From assembly GCA_032622095.1 (NCBI GenBank), contig CP136063.1:181763956-181827955 (forward strand): a stretch of DNA of 64,000 nt. The letters run 5' to 3'. Shown here piece after piece: positions 24,164 through 36,420 of this stretch; within the stretch, counting starts at the first letter, position 1; every line of letters starts with the position of its first letter. Source of the DNA: Siphonodentalium dalli. Lineage: Eukaryota > Mollusca > Scaphopoda > Gadilida > Siphonodentaliidae. Position numbers and translations under genes: made by a program. Below the pieces are notes generated by a model, which was given only the letters and a program-made list of their open reading frames with translations, made no database searches and had not been told where the DNA came from.

Positions 24164-26043
24164 CATACCTTGGGTCAACTGCTTGGGTTTGAATTTTCCA
24201 TCTGGTACCTCAAGCTGTCCAAATCTCCGACCTGATAGCCTCCCTACTCTTGGCATCCAAATAAACATAGGGAGCAGAATAATAGTACAGGGTGGGAATT
24301 CCTTAAAATTAAATAATAGTACGGGTGAAATAATGGGGTCATTCCCTACATATTCTTTGTTTAGCCCAAAAAGAACCAAGAGATGTGTTAGCCCTTGTCT
24401 GATTCTTAATAATAATTTTACATCACATTGATGTGGTTTTAATATGAAAAGCAGTCATTTAGAATGAAATATTAAAATTATATATATGGGGATCCAAATA
24501 AGCATCATACAGAAGGTTCGACTCTTGGTCTAATAATAATATATCATTTTTGTCCTCCGACATTCCGTCAGAGGACTATATTAATGACCCTCGTCCATCC
24601 TTGCGCCAGTGTGTGCATGTGTACATCTGTTCGAAACTTTGTCTGAGCCTGTATTGTCATTTTCTAGTCAATTTTTAGCTCACCTGAGATGAAGTCTCCA
24701 GTGGAGGTATAGTCATCACCCCTCATACACCTGTCTGTCTCGGTGCGTCTATCTGTCCATCCGTCCGTCCATCAACAATTCTTTGAACATCTTCTCCGGA
24801 ACTATAAGACCGAATGGGTTCATATATGGTGTGGATGTTCCCTAGGTGACTCACTTTCAGATTTGTTCAAATGAGATCACTGGGTCAAATAGGGCCATAC
24901 ATGGGTTCATATTTGGTATGGAGGGTCCTTTGGTGACTGGGGTTCAGTGCTGGCCCAGAGTTTATCAACTCTCTGGTTTCTGCTGTTTACAGACTTGCAT
25001 CTCTTCAATGATAGCCTACATGTGTCTATGCAATATTCAAGTGACATAGCTGGTACAGTCCCCTAATTTTATTAGAGTTAAAATTATTAACCCTAGTCAT
25101 CAATGTTATGCTTTTTAGCTCACCTGAGACGAAGTCTCCAGTGGAGCTATAGTCATCACTCCTCGTCCGTCGTCCGTCCGTCAACAATTCTTTAAACATC
25201 TTCTCCTCTGAAACCATCAGACCGATTGGGTTTATATGTGGTGTGGATGTTCCCTACTAGTAGGTGACTCTTATTCAGATTTGTTCAAATGAGGTCACCA
25301 AGTCAAATAGTTTTGATGTCAGGACCATAACTATTTTTCCACATAGTAATTCTTAAAACGACTTCTTTTCTGAAGTTGTCGGGCCGAATGGGTTCATATT
25401 TGGTATGAGGGTACCTTGGGTGACTGTGGTTCAGATTTGTTCAAATGAGGTCACTGGGTCAAATGTGGTTGGGGCTATGGACATAAATCTGATTTTTTTT
25501 TCTTTCGATTTAACTTATTGCTCAATTTAACCAAAATATATATATATATTTATTTTTATTTTTATTTTTAATAAATAATTTTTTTTTATTAAATAAAATA
25601 TTTATTTTTTTAAATAAAATTAAAAAAAACTCATTAAAATTTTGAAGAACCTATGACATTATATCTTTGGGAGGGGATGGGGAGGTACCTCTAGTCACTC
25701 CACTATATTTGGTTGAAATCAGGGGTTTGGGAGAAATCAGGAACAGACAGATGTACAGAAATGTTCTGTAAATTACTTTAATATCCTTGTATTCTCACTA
25801 CAGCAAGCCACCCATGTGCTCTGATGGACACATGTTTATAAAACAGTGCCAGATGGAAAGAGAACAACTGCTATGCCATAGTGCTCTCCATCCCCAGAGA
25901 GTGTAATTCATGTCATTCATAATTTAAATGAAATTAATGGTGTTATCAATGAAGCACCCTTGTTGTTTACATTATCACTCAGTGGTCATTAAAATCAGAT
26001 TAATTTCATTTTCTCCAAGCTTGAATTAAGAGTGTCTGGCATT
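24164..26043. repeat. Dispersed TAGCTCACCTGAG repeats and AT-rich filler
   Basis: Two blocks begin TTTTAGCTCACCTGAGA(C/T)GAAG (24676, 25116), then CCGTCCGTC-type microsatellites and CAACAATTCTTT(A/G)AACATCTTCTCC, followed by TTGTTCAAATGAGGTCAC modules. These are the common molluscan-type interspersed repeat. 25500-25640 is A/T-only low complexity. No gene recognised. Confidence 0.65.
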
Positions 26044-26137
26044 TGTAGAATGAGGTTCCCAGAGGATGAATTTAATTATGCTGCTCCACACAGCAGGCTA
26101 GCATCACCAAATACACCCTCTGATGACCTCATTCTGC
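26044..26137. mobile_element. Small foldback repeat, AGAATGAGGTYCCCAGAG ends (copy 1)
   Basis: GTAGAATGAGGTTCCCAGAGG at the left and GACCTCATTCTGC at the right, with arms of about 40 bp. Related copies are at 26337-26420, 45798-45890, 58095-58190, 59689-59844 and 60364-60468. Confidence 0.75.
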
Positions 26138-26336
26138 TTAGGCCTCATCTTCTGGGAAGTATCTAGAGTCTCAAATTTAGCTGCTTTTTTTCCTTCTGTT
26201 CAGATTCTATATCCCCTAATTTGCAGAAGATAGAATGCATAATTGAGGTGCCCAATGGGTGTGCATACATCGCCAACTTCAGCTGGAGAATTTCTATCTG
26301 TCCCTAGGTCTCCCATAGCAGTTGGGGATTAAGTAA

Positions 26337-26420
26337 AATTAGGTTCCCAGATTGTGAATTTGGTGATGCTATCCCACCTTACAGAATAGCATCACTACTT
26401 TCACTTTGTGGGGACTTCAG
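26337..26420. mobile_element. Small foldback repeat, AGAATGAGGTCCCCAGAG family (copy 2, decayed)
   Basis: Arms AGGTTCCCAGATTGTGAATT and TTGTGGGGACTTC around a GATGCTATCCC...GAATAGCATC turn. Confidence 0.6.
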
Positions 26421-27577
26421 ACACATTGAATTCAGGCTTGGCTGTTCCAATATTTTCTTAACAACCACTTATCTATGTGAACTCATTATACCTAATTATG
26501 AACAAACAATGGAGGTACATTGCTGTTGTTGGATTGAAACTGTCGGTCTGTCAGAGCGTCCTTCCATCCATTGGTCTGTCCATCCAATCCGTCAACAATT
26601 GTTTTCTTCTCGAGATCCATATGAAATCCTTACCTGTAGGCGACTCACATTAAGATTTGTTCAAATAAGTTCATCGAGTCAAATGGGAGGGATGCCAGGG
26701 CCGTAACTTTCTCCCTCCATAGTAATTCTAACAACTATTACTTCTCAAGAACCTTCAAGTCTATTTAGCTTATATTTGGTATGCAGGGTCCTTGGGGTGG
26801 CATGTTCAGATCTGTTCCAATGGGGTAATTTTTTGGAAAATCAATTAACTTCAACTCTTAAAAGCCACTGTTTAAAATTACTAGATGAATAGATCTCATA
26901 CATGGGGATTCATGTTTGTTCAACTAGGGGCAGAGGTACCGGTAAGAGTTATAGCTCCCCACCGCACTACCTGTATCTATGTTGTATGCTACTGTTATAA
27001 TAATATATATATTCCTCTTGAAAATTTCATTTCTGATACAACATTAGTTGTAGATTAGATTTTCACACCAAAAATAAGACATCATTAAACCACACTTAGA
27101 CTCACGATATGAATAGTTCTCATAATTTGATTTTAATTTCCAACTAGTATGTTTTTAAACCAACAGTCCATATTTGCCGACTTCATGTTAAACTGTTGTA
27201 ATGGGGCACAAATTTTGACTTTATGGGAGATGTCAGGCTGGAAATTCCCAAAAGTTTGAGAGCTTGAAGCACCCATTCCAGTTATAAAATTTCAACATAA
27301 GAGGGGTGTGCAAAATTAATTTTGTGAACTTAGGACTATGGAATGGTTAAGATTATCTTGTTTAAAAGGGGGTTGGAGATTTGACAGTGTGCACTTTCAA
27401 ATTTCAAGGTGAAGAGCCCGGCTCATCAGCAAATCCCCAGCTAATGTATGTCCCTGTTTAGAACTACTTGTCTTAACTTATTTTGACAAGTACTGACTGT
27501 GTTAGTCTTCAAAGTCCCTTTCTTCTCAGTCTTTATAGTAGGTGAGCGTCTCCACAGTCATTGACTGTCTTGTTATT
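26421..27577. other. Intergenic, decayed repeats
   Basis: A CCGTCAACAATTGTTTTC block at about 26590 belongs to the TAGCTCACC family. No gene recognised. Confidence 0.45.
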
Positions 27578-28943
27578 TTTACCCATACCATGGTATGGGA
27601 CAGTCCAGGGACACATAGTCCTGATTGACCACTTGTCGTACGTCCATCTGTCTGTCCATATACACTTTACGCATGATGCGATAACTCAAACATTGTTTAT
27701 CCGATCGGAACTAAATTTTGAATATGTGTTTCTCAGCTCAAAATAGAGATCGAGTTCGAATATGGGTTTGATCCGAGTTGTTTTTATGAAGATATGGCCC
27801 TTTTCGACTTAGAATTCATGCATGCTGCAATAACTAAAAAAAATTGTCTGTACGTTTGTCCATACACACTTATGCATGATATGATAACTCAAAAAAAAAT
27901 TATCCGATCAAAACCAAATTTGGTATGTGAGTTACTCAGCCCAAAAGTTTGAATATGGGTTTGTTCCGATTTTTAGCTCAACTTTACTTCAACTTTAAGT
28001 TTGAGCTATTGCCATGGCTTGGTATCCGTCGTCCGTGTGAGTGTGTGAGGCACAATACAGGCTACAGGTCGTACTTTTGGTCGGATCATTATGAATGAAA
28101 TTTGTCATAGCTGTTGACATTGACATTTAGATGGGAACGAGTCATTTTCGGGTCATTCGGGAAAAAAACATGGCCGCCAGTGGCCATCTTGGATTTCAAA
28201 ATTCAATCCATTAGCACGGGCTACAAGTCGTACTGTTCATCTGATCATCATGAAATTTGTCATGGATGTTAATATTGACATTTAGATGGGAAACGAGTAA
28301 TTTTGGGGTCGTTCGGCCAAAAAACATGGCCGCCAGCAGCCATCTTGAATTTTACTCTTTACATGACTAAATCCCTTGGCACGGCCATGGGCTACAGGCC
28401 ATACTATTTGTCTGATCATCATGAAATTTGTCATGGATGTTAATATTGACATGGAGATGGGAACGAGTCATTTCGGGGTCATTCGGCCAAAACAACATGG
28501 CCGTCAGCAGCCATCTTGGATTTTACTCTTTGCATGACTAAATCCTTTGGCACGGGCTACAGGTCTTACCTTTGGTCGGATCATTATGAAATTTGTCATG
28601 TTGACATTGACATGTAGATGGGAACGAGTCATTTTGGGGTCATTCGGCAAAAAACCTCGGCCACCAGCAGCCATCTTGGATTTCAAAATTCATACACTAG
28701 CATGGGCTACAGGCCATACTGTTTGTCTGATCATCGTGAAATTTGTCATGGATGTTAACTACAGTGAGCTACAGTGTCATTGACACTTTCATATTAATGG
28801 AGTTATGGCTCTTTTTCGAAAAAAAAATTAATCTTTGAGAATGAACATTGAATTCTATGGATTTTAGCGCCCAAGCTGAAAATAGCTAATCACTATCCCC
28901 ATGGTATGGGTTAAACAGCTGCCGATCGTAATCGGCCTCTCAT
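27578..28943. mobile_element. Helentron-like element (copy 3), containing GGCCATCTTGG modules
   Basis: Starts TTTACCCATACCATGGTATG and ends with the hairpin GCCGATCGTAATCGGC-CTCTCATT. From about 27975 to 28750 it holds four to five roughly 165-bp modules: GCACGGGCTACAGG, TGAAATTTGTCATGG, GATGGGAACGAGTCATTT, GGCCGCCAGCAGCCATCTTG. The modules are shared with 46000-46470 and 58345-59520. Confidence 0.6.
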
Positions 28944-29347
28944 TCGACATAGAACCGTACATCCAGGGACGCATAGCATACCGTATTTGGTCCGAGTCTG
29001 TATTCCGTCATTTTCCAGTCAATTTGTTTATCTTTGTACAGATGTCAACCAGCATGGGAACCTGCGCACCTGCGATTTTTCGTTTGGTCGGACTCATTTG
29101 GCGGAGTTATTGTCCTTTTTCGACACAGAATCGTACATCATGGGACGCACATTCTGTTCGAGTCTGTCATTTTCCAATCAATTTATTTTAAACTTGGCAC
29201 AGATGTCAACCAGAATGGGAACATGCCACCTGCGATTTTTTAGTTCAGTTGGAGTCATTTCTAGAGGGTCTCCGTTGGGGGGGGGGGGTGTCCACATTGG
29301 GAAATTCCAACAGCACCCCCCTCTTGAATCAGAATCGGACCAAACAC

Positions 29348-31520
29348 AAGTTTTGCATATTTCCATTTGGACCGCACCTCGCACCTCAGTGCGCAGGCCT
29401 AATATCCAATATATTCATAAACCATGGTTCTGTATTCCTGGTATGAGAACATTCAGATATTTAACCTGAAAAATTACATAAATCCTAACATCTATGGCAA
29501 GCCGTTTTCACATTTTCGATTGATTTGAACTTAAGTCCAATTATTTGGACTTAAGTCCAAATAATTGGACTTAAGTCCAAATAGCGAATTGTACTTAAGT
29601 CCAAATACCACATAATTGTGAATTCGGCGAGGAATTGTACTTAAGTCCAAATGAATTACACTTAAGTCCAAATACCGATATTTTCATCTATTTGGACTTA
29701 AGTCCAATTCCTCGCCGAATTAACAATTATGTGGTATTTGGACTTAAGTACAATTCATTTGGACTTAAGTCCAATTCATCTGTATAAGAAACACCCCCAT
29801 CAGATATTAAGCAGGTCTGGTTTTGCTCATAGGGCGGAGTTGTGGGAAAATGGCCGTTTACATGTGACACACTTAGTAAATGCAATAAACGAAACTGCGT
29901 GTAGCCTACACTACATGCTGTCAAATAACAATTGAATCAAGTCGTGAATTAATTTTACTTCATTCATGCATGCAGTTAGCATTTATTAAGATGCCAATTC
30001 GGATTCGAAACATTTTCAATCTCGGCATGCCGAAAACAAGCCACGTGGCAAAGGGGACGTACGGAGTTAGTCTTGGAGTCAGGAATGCCCTGGTTAGTAC
30101 GGAGTTTGACTGTCAATCAAAACTTGCAGGAATATACCATTACAAAGAAGGGGACTATCGTTTCAAACCAGATGAATTGGACTTAAGTCCAAATGAATTG
30201 GACTTAAGTCCAAATCAATTCACTAATTGGACTTAAGTCCAAATAATTGGACTTAAGTCCAATTCATTTTGACTTAAGTCCAAATCAATTCGCTAATTGG
30301 ACTTAAGTCCAATTCATTTGGACTTAAGTCCAATTCATTACAAAGAAGGGGACTATCGTTTCAAACCAGATGAATTGGACTTAAGTCCAAATGAATTGGA
30401 CTTAAGTCCAAATCAATTCACTAATTGGACTTAATTCCAAATAATTGGACTTAAGTCCAATTATTTGGACTTAAGTCCAATTCATTTGGACTTAAGTCCA
30501 AATCAATTCGCTAATTGGACTTAAGTCCAATTCATTTGGACTTAAGTCCAATTATTTGGACTTAAGTCCAATTATTTGGACTTAAGTCCAAATAATTGGA
30601 CTTAAGTTCAAATCAATCAAAAATGTGAAAACGGCTTGCCATAAACATCTAGTGGTATAACTCCAGACAAATGCACACGGCTACAGGCAAGAGACCAGGA
30701 CACACTGGGCTGACCATGGTGGTTCGCGGCCCGGTGTGATAAAATTTTGAAAACTATACAAGAAAATCGCCAATCCTAGCATCTAGACTGGCCTCAACTG
30801 AAGCTTTCCTATAGTGTTGGAAATTTCAAACCTCATACTCCCCTCAGGTTGGAAAATTCTCCAACTGATGACCATTTAAGTCCACAAGTTTGACCAAATG
30901 TATATGTAGTAAAATATTGTTTTGTTAAACTAATTAGTAGTTTTATATTGGCCACGGGGGAGGGACAATGACACACCGGGCCAACCATGGTTCGGGCCGG
31001 TGTGAGAAAATTTTGAAATCTGAACAAGAAAATCGCAAAATCCTAACATCTAGACTAGCCTCAAGCCTTCATAGAGTTGGAAATTTCAAACCTGACACCC
31101 CACCTAAGTTGGAAAATTTCCAACTGATGACAATTCCAATGACAATGTTGACCAAATGTATGACAATACTGTTTTCTTAAATTAAGTAACAGTTTTTGAC
31201 TGGCCACGGGGGAGGGACCAGGACACAAGCTCTCCAAGTGTTGGAAATTTCCAACCTGTCACCCCCCCTCCCTAAGGTTGGAAAATATCCAACTGATGAC
31301 CATTTCATTAAAAAAAAAATTGGACAAAAAAATAGGAAAATATGCAAATATTGGTACAAAAACAATTAATTCCCCCCAATAAATTGTTTGAAAATCAAAC
31401 TACAAGAACAGTTTCAACCTATCGTTGGTGTGAAAATTCCAACTAATGTTTTGACAGTTAAGAAATTTCCAACTGATGAAAATTTTGACCAAAGTTGGGG
31501 GGGGGGGGGGGGGGTGAGAC
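29348..31520. repeat. 2.17-kb tandem duplication, copy 1
   Basis: Begins AAGTTTTGCATATTTCC and ends in a poly-G run plus GTGAGAC. The next unit repeats this almost base for base. Noted differences: one extra G in a G run, one fewer or more palindrome unit in the arrays, one point change (CTTAATTCC for CTTAAGTCC), and poly-G/poly-C lengths. It contains the palindrome-armed element at 29493-30643 and GTTGGAAATTTCCAAC-type short palindromes after it. Confidence 0.95.
29493..30643. mobile_element. Palindrome-armed DNA transposon, GGACTTAAGTCC type (copy 1)
   Basis: 1,151 bp. The ends are TATGGCAAGCCGTTTTCAC and its complement, extended to about 40 bp, flanked on both sides by AACATC (6-bp duplication). 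Inside each end lies an array of the perfect palindrome TTGGACTTAAGTCCAA, about 9 copies at 29525-29780 and about 18 at 30175-30610, spaced by AATTCATT / AATTATT. The left array also contains a longer hairpin (AATTCGGCGAGGAATTG and complement). The central 400 bp has no recognised gene. A related sequence near 35825 shows the unoccupied target. The 6-bp duplication and TATGG ends may point to the IS3EU superfamily, but I am unsure. Confidence 0.85.
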
Positions 31521-33690
31521 AAGTTTTGCATATTTCCATTTGGACCGCACCTCGCACCTCAGTGCGCAGGCCTAATATCCAATATATTCATAAACCATGG
31601 TTCTGTATTCCTGGTATGAGAACATTCAGATATTTAACCTGAAAAATTACATAAATCCTAACATCTATGGCAAGCCGTTTTCACATTTTCGATTGATTTG
31701 AACTTAAGTCCAATTATTTGGACTTAAGTCCAAATAATTGGACTTAAGTCCAAATAATTGGACTTAAGTCCAAATAGCGAATTGTACTTAAGTCCAAATA
31801 CCACATAATTGTGAATTCGGCGAGGAATTGTACTTAAGTCCAAATGAATTACACTTAAGTCCAAATACCGATATTTTCATCTATTTGGACTTAAGTCCAA
31901 TTCCTCGCCGAATTAACAATTATGTGGTATTTGGACTTAAGTACAATTCATTTGGACTTAAGTCCAATTCATCTGTATAAGAAACACCCCCATCAGATAT
32001 TAAGCAGGTCTGGTTTTGCTCATAGGGCGGAGTTGTGGGGAAAATGGCCGTTTACATGTGACACACTTAGTAAATGCAATAAACGAAACTGCGTGTAGCC
32101 TACACTACATGCTGTCAAATAACAATTGAATCAAGTCGTGAATTAATTTTACTTCATTCATGCATGCAGTTAGCATTTATTAAGATGCCAATTCGGATTC
32201 GAAACATTTTCAATCTCGGCATGCCGAAAACAAGCCACGTGGCAAAGGGGACGTACGGAGTTAGTCTTGGAGTCAGGAATGCCCTGGTTAGTACGGAGTT
32301 TGACTGTCAATCAAAACTTGCAGGAATATACCATTACAAAGAAGGGGACTATCGTTTCAAACCAGATGAATTGGACTTAAGTCCAAATGAATTGGACTTA
32401 AGTCCAAATCAATTCACTAATTGGACTTAAGTCCAAATAATTGGACTTAAGTCCAATTCATTTTGACTTAAGTCCAAATCAATTCGCTAATTGGACTTAA
32501 GTCCAATTCATTTGGACTTAAGTCCAATTCATTACAAAGAAGGGGACTATCGTTTCAAACCAGATGAATTGGACTTAAGTCCAAATGAATTGGACTTAAG
32601 TCCAAATCAATTCACTAATTGGACTTAAGTCCAAATAATTGGACTTAAGTCCAATTATTTGGACTTAAGTCCAATTCATTTGGACTTAAGTCCAAATCAA
32701 TTCGCTAATTGGACTTAAGTCCAATTCATTTGGACTTAAGTCCAATTATTTGGACTTAAGTCCAAATAATTGGACTTAAGTTCAAATCAATCAAAAATGT
32801 GAAAACGGCTTGCCATAAACATCTAGTGGTATAACTCCAGACAAATGCACACGGCTACAGGCAAGAGACCAGGACACACTGGGCTGACCATGGTGGTTCG
32901 CGGCCCGGTGTGATAAAATTTTGAAAACTATACAAGAAAATCGCCAATCCTAGCATCTAGACTGGCCTCAACTGAAGCTTTCCTATAGTGTTGGAAATTT
33001 CAAACCTCATACTCCCCTCAGGTTGGAAAATTCTCCAACTGATGACCATTTAAGTCCACAAGTTTGACCAAATGTATATGTAGTAAAATATTGTTTTGTT
33101 AAACTAATTAGTAGTTTTATATTGGCCACGGGGGAGGGACAATGACACACCGGGCCAACCATGGTTCGGGCCGGTGTGAGAAAATTTTGAAATCTGAACA
33201 AGAAAATCGCAAAATCCTAACATCTAGACTAGCCTCAAGCCTTCATAGAGTTGGAAATTTCAAACCTGACACCCCACCTAAGTTGGAAAATTTCCAACTG
33301 ATGACAATTCCAATGACAATGTTGACCAAATGTATGACAATACTGTTTTCTTAAATTAAGTAACAGTTTTTGACTGGCCACGGGGGAGGGACCAGGACAC
33401 AAGCTCTCCAAGTGTTGGAAATTTCCAACCTGTCACCCCCCCCCCCTCCCTAAGGTTGGAAAATATCCAACTGATGACCATTTCATTAAAAAAAAAATTG
33501 GACAAAAAAATAGGAAAATATGCAAATATTGGTACAAAAACAATTAATTCCCCCCAATAAATTGTTTGAAAATCAAACTACAAGAACAGTTTCAACCTAT
33601 CGTTGGTGTGAAAATTCCAACTAATGTTTTGACAGTTAAGAAATTTCCAACTGATGAAAATTTTGACCAAAGTTGGGGGGGGGGTGAGAC
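31521..33690. repeat. 2.17-kb tandem duplication, copy 2
   Basis: Second unit of the direct duplication starting at 29348. It ends at a shorter poly-G run and GTGAGAC, after which unique C-rich sequence follows. Confidence 0.95.
31666..32817. mobile_element. Palindrome-armed DNA transposon, GGACTTAAGTCC type (copy 2)
   Basis: Same ends, same AACATC flanks and same arrays as copy 1, 1,152 bp. It arose with the segmental duplication and not by a separate insertion, because the flanks are also duplicated. Confidence 0.85.
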
Positions 33691-34383
33691 ACACCCTCCC
33701 CCCCCCCCCCAAACCCTCCCCCTGTCGCCACGTCTCTGCCCCCCTCCCCCTCCCAAAAATAGATTTTAGAGTTATTGACAATTTCTCGACACGCTGAAGC
33801 TGTGCAACATATTTAGTGAATATGCACTTTGTATTATATTGGTGTAATCAATTCCTCCTACAGATTATAGTGATCTGAAACCCAAAAATCCTTCAAACGT
33901 GCCACCTTCGTCGGGGGACATTTTGGTCAGCGACGTTTTATTATTATGTAACATTAATTACAAATACTGGTTCAAGGACAATTAGACTTTCAGAACAGTC
34001 TCAACTTTTTTTCCATTCCAAAATTTCCAATTGGAGTGTGGATCAGGCATGAAATTCCAATTTCTTTTGAACCCCCCCCCCCCCCCCCCACGCGGCCCCC
34101 ATTACACACTGTATGGTTTTGAAAATAGGTCTGATATAACACATCCCTGAGTTATGGTTATATAGCTTGATCACCTGTGGCCGGGAACATTTTATATTAT
34201 TTTATGTTATCACATGATTAGCACTATTTTCCTATGTAATATTCGAGCGTAATAGACACGTGTAATATCGTCGCGTGCAATGACGTCACGCTGCTCTTAG
34301 GGACAAAGTTCTCTGTCTGTTAATTATTGTTGTTTTCGATAAAATTTAAGCGATTATATGACCATGTGATAAAAAGTATCTCA
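33691..34383. other. C-rich then unique intergenic sequence
   Basis: Poly-C runs at 33700-33760 and 34072-34091. No gene recognised. Confidence 0.5.
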
Positions 34384-34530
34384 AACTCGTTCTATTTTAT
34401 ACGTAATTTATCAACCTCGTCCACTAAATTCTATTTGAGCCTCGGTAAACCTCGGCTCAAATCGAATTTAGTAAACTCAGTTGATAATTAATTCCGTATA
34501 AAATAGAAACTCATGTGAGATCCTCTATAT
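34384..34530. repeat. Inverted repeat (foldback) related to 8195-8358
   Basis: Arms ACTCGTTCTATTTTATACG...CTATTTGAGCC and GGCTCAAATCGAATTTAG...CGTATAAAATAGAAACTC around CTCGGTAAACCTC. It ends in GATCCTCTAT like the earlier element. Confidence 0.75.
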
Positions 34531-34699
34531 ATATATTTTTTTAATATAATATAATTTAAAAAAAATGTTCCTGTGAACCTAACTGATTTAAAATTTCGAA
34601 ACAATGCTGTATCAGACATGGAATTTCGACAAGTTTTTAGTCTTTTTGAAGTTGTGTTGGGAGCGCCATACCAATAAGCCTGTTCCTGTACTCGTCTGA

Positions 34700-35016
34700 T
34701 CACGGATACCACTCACAGCCGATCATGACTCATCTCACAAAATCCGCGTGTGTTGAGAACGAACAAACGCACCCAACATCACACCTCAGTCCAAGCACAC
34801 AGACACGTGATTTTAGTTGACACACAAATTTGAAATGCCCGCACACAGTCTTTGGAGGCATGCCTTTTGAGAGTAATGCGACGATTTGATTGGTCACTTC
34901 AGTGGTGTCATGGTGTAGTACGATTTCTCCATGGGTCGATCATTCAAGACTCGGCATCGATTGTATGCTCACAGAGAAGCTAGACTGGGACTATTTCGTG
35001 ATTTATAATCGGCAAG
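34700..35016 (+). promoter_or_regulatory. Candidate promoter and non-coding first exon of the synthase gene
   Basis: A non-repetitive island in an otherwise repeat-filled intergenic region. It contains an inverted CCAAT box (ATTGG, 34889-34893), and an AAG|GTAAGT consensus donor at 35017 that no visible open frame explains. The first coding exon of the synthase begins at an acceptor (44109) with 24 bp of 5' UTR, so an upstream non-coding exon is required. This is a plausible place for it; there is no direct evidence of transcription. Confidence 0.28.
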
Positions 35017-35639
35017 GTAAGTTATGCGATCTTATTTCCCCAAATTAAGCTTCTTTTCACCCAATAGTGTGTTAATTGTTATTTTCACTGAAGCGTGCGC
35101 GCTGTCGGTTAATGTCGGATAATGTAAACAACAACACGTGTATTTGTTGTCATTGGGTGCATTTGCACCAAGTCTGTTCTGAGTAGGCCAACATTTTGAT
35201 CCGATTGAGATATTTTCGAGGGTCGTTGCAAAATGATACGATTGTCGCCAGGTCATAATTGCTTACTGCGTAATCACGAGTGCCTGGAAAATAGTTATGC
35301 GTGTACATATGCGTGATTGTGCCCACACATATATATATACGTACATGTATAACACAATTAACATTACACTGTATATACGTCATTCATATATAGCCATGAA
35401 CTGGTCAGAGGGTCTTCATGTGGGGCAGGATTGTCTTATGTTCAAATTCCGATTGTAACGATTGCACCGATTGCATGCACCCCAAGGAGTCTTAGACTAC
35501 ATGTACATCCCCTATCTCCAAGGGTAAGAATTTTCCAAGCGAAAAATCGACGGTTTTTTTTTACCAGAAATGTTCAGGGGGTGGAGTCGATTGAACCGAA
35601 ATATAGTGAAATCTCTATATGTTCGGTGTAGACACACGT

Positions 35640-35905
35640 ACTTGAGCTGAGCAGGGATGTGGCTAGAGGGTCTCCGTTGGGGGTGGCGCTTCGGGGAATT
35701 CCAGCTTCACCCCCCCCCCCCTTAAATCCGACCAAACACAAGTTTTGCATAATTCCATTTGCACCCCCCCCCCCCTTGCACCTTAACCCCCCTTTCACCT
35801 GAACCTGAAAATTGCATAAATCTTAACATCTAGTGGTCCAACTCAAGACAAATGCACACGGCTACGGACAAGAGACCAGGACACACCGGGCCGACCATAT
35901 ATTCA
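35640..35905. repeat. Dispersed repeat; unoccupied-site relative of the palindrome-armed insertion
   Basis: Matches 29240-29490 and 30644-30720 (GAGGGTCTCCGTTGGGGG, AAGTTTTGCAT, GACAAATGCACACGGCTAC, AGAGACCAGGACACAC). The element is absent: ACCTGAAAATTGCATAAATC runs directly through AACATC (35825-35830) to TAGTGG. Confidence 0.8.
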
Positions 35906-35929
35906 TTCTAATCTCCATCTTACTTGAGT

Positions 35930-36420
35930 CACTAATAATATGGTCTAAATTCACCACCATATACTAGAATTGGTTTAACAGAATTGTTTAATAATTTCAA
36001 GAGTGGATTAATATTCCGCTTTTCTCCTATACTTTTCTTTTTATACAGAAGATGACTTTAGTAGTTTTTGCATAAATGTTCTACTGCCGACGAAAAAATA
36101 CCTGATGGTTTTAAAAGAAAGCCGAGATATTTATACGCTTTAGTGAGTTTCACATCGTTTTTTCCATAATAGAAGGTCTGGTTTTTCAACACTTAACCAG
36201 ATTTGATAAAAATCATTACATGGCTTTTATTAAGATTTACTGTCAAATTCCAAAGTTTGTAGTAAGGTTCAGTGCTTTCTGTAGACCTTCTTTAGATTTA
36301 GATATTAAAACAACATCAGCTATAGCATCAGCATAAAGTAGGCATGATCATTTTCCTTTATTCAATTCGACTGGGTCACAAGTTTCATCAAATATATCAG
36401 GTAAAGGAATAAGTAAGGTT
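35930..36420 (-). pseudogene. LINE reverse-transcriptase relic (RT motif C to thumb)
   Basis: On the minus strand, fragments in changing frames read CLLYADA, VVLISKSKEGLQKALN, NKSHVMIFIKSG, KAYKYLGFLLKPSG and NNSVKPILVYGG. These correspond to the YADD catalytic block and following thumb region of a non-LTR retrotransposon. The second catalytic Asp is altered, and frameshifts and stops make it inactive. The clade differs from the L1/Tx1-like element at 46959-53453. Confidence 0.75.

Noticed and set aside
28504-29469. Several overlapping frames of 60-160 codons
   Set aside because: They lie in GGCCATCTTGG modules and dispersed repeats, with similar frames wherever the repeat occurs; no conserved domain.
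29970-30236. 88-codon open frame, repeated at 32164-32430
   Set aside because: It runs into the palindrome array (giving DELDLSPNELDLSPN), has no recognisable domain, and its duplication reflects the segmental duplication and not selection.
29525-33000. Regularly spaced palindromes resembling a CRISPR array
   Set aside because: The spacers are short, near-identical AATTCATT-type sequence, no cas genes are present, and the host is eukaryotic. The palindromes sit inside inverted-repeat ends of a transposon.
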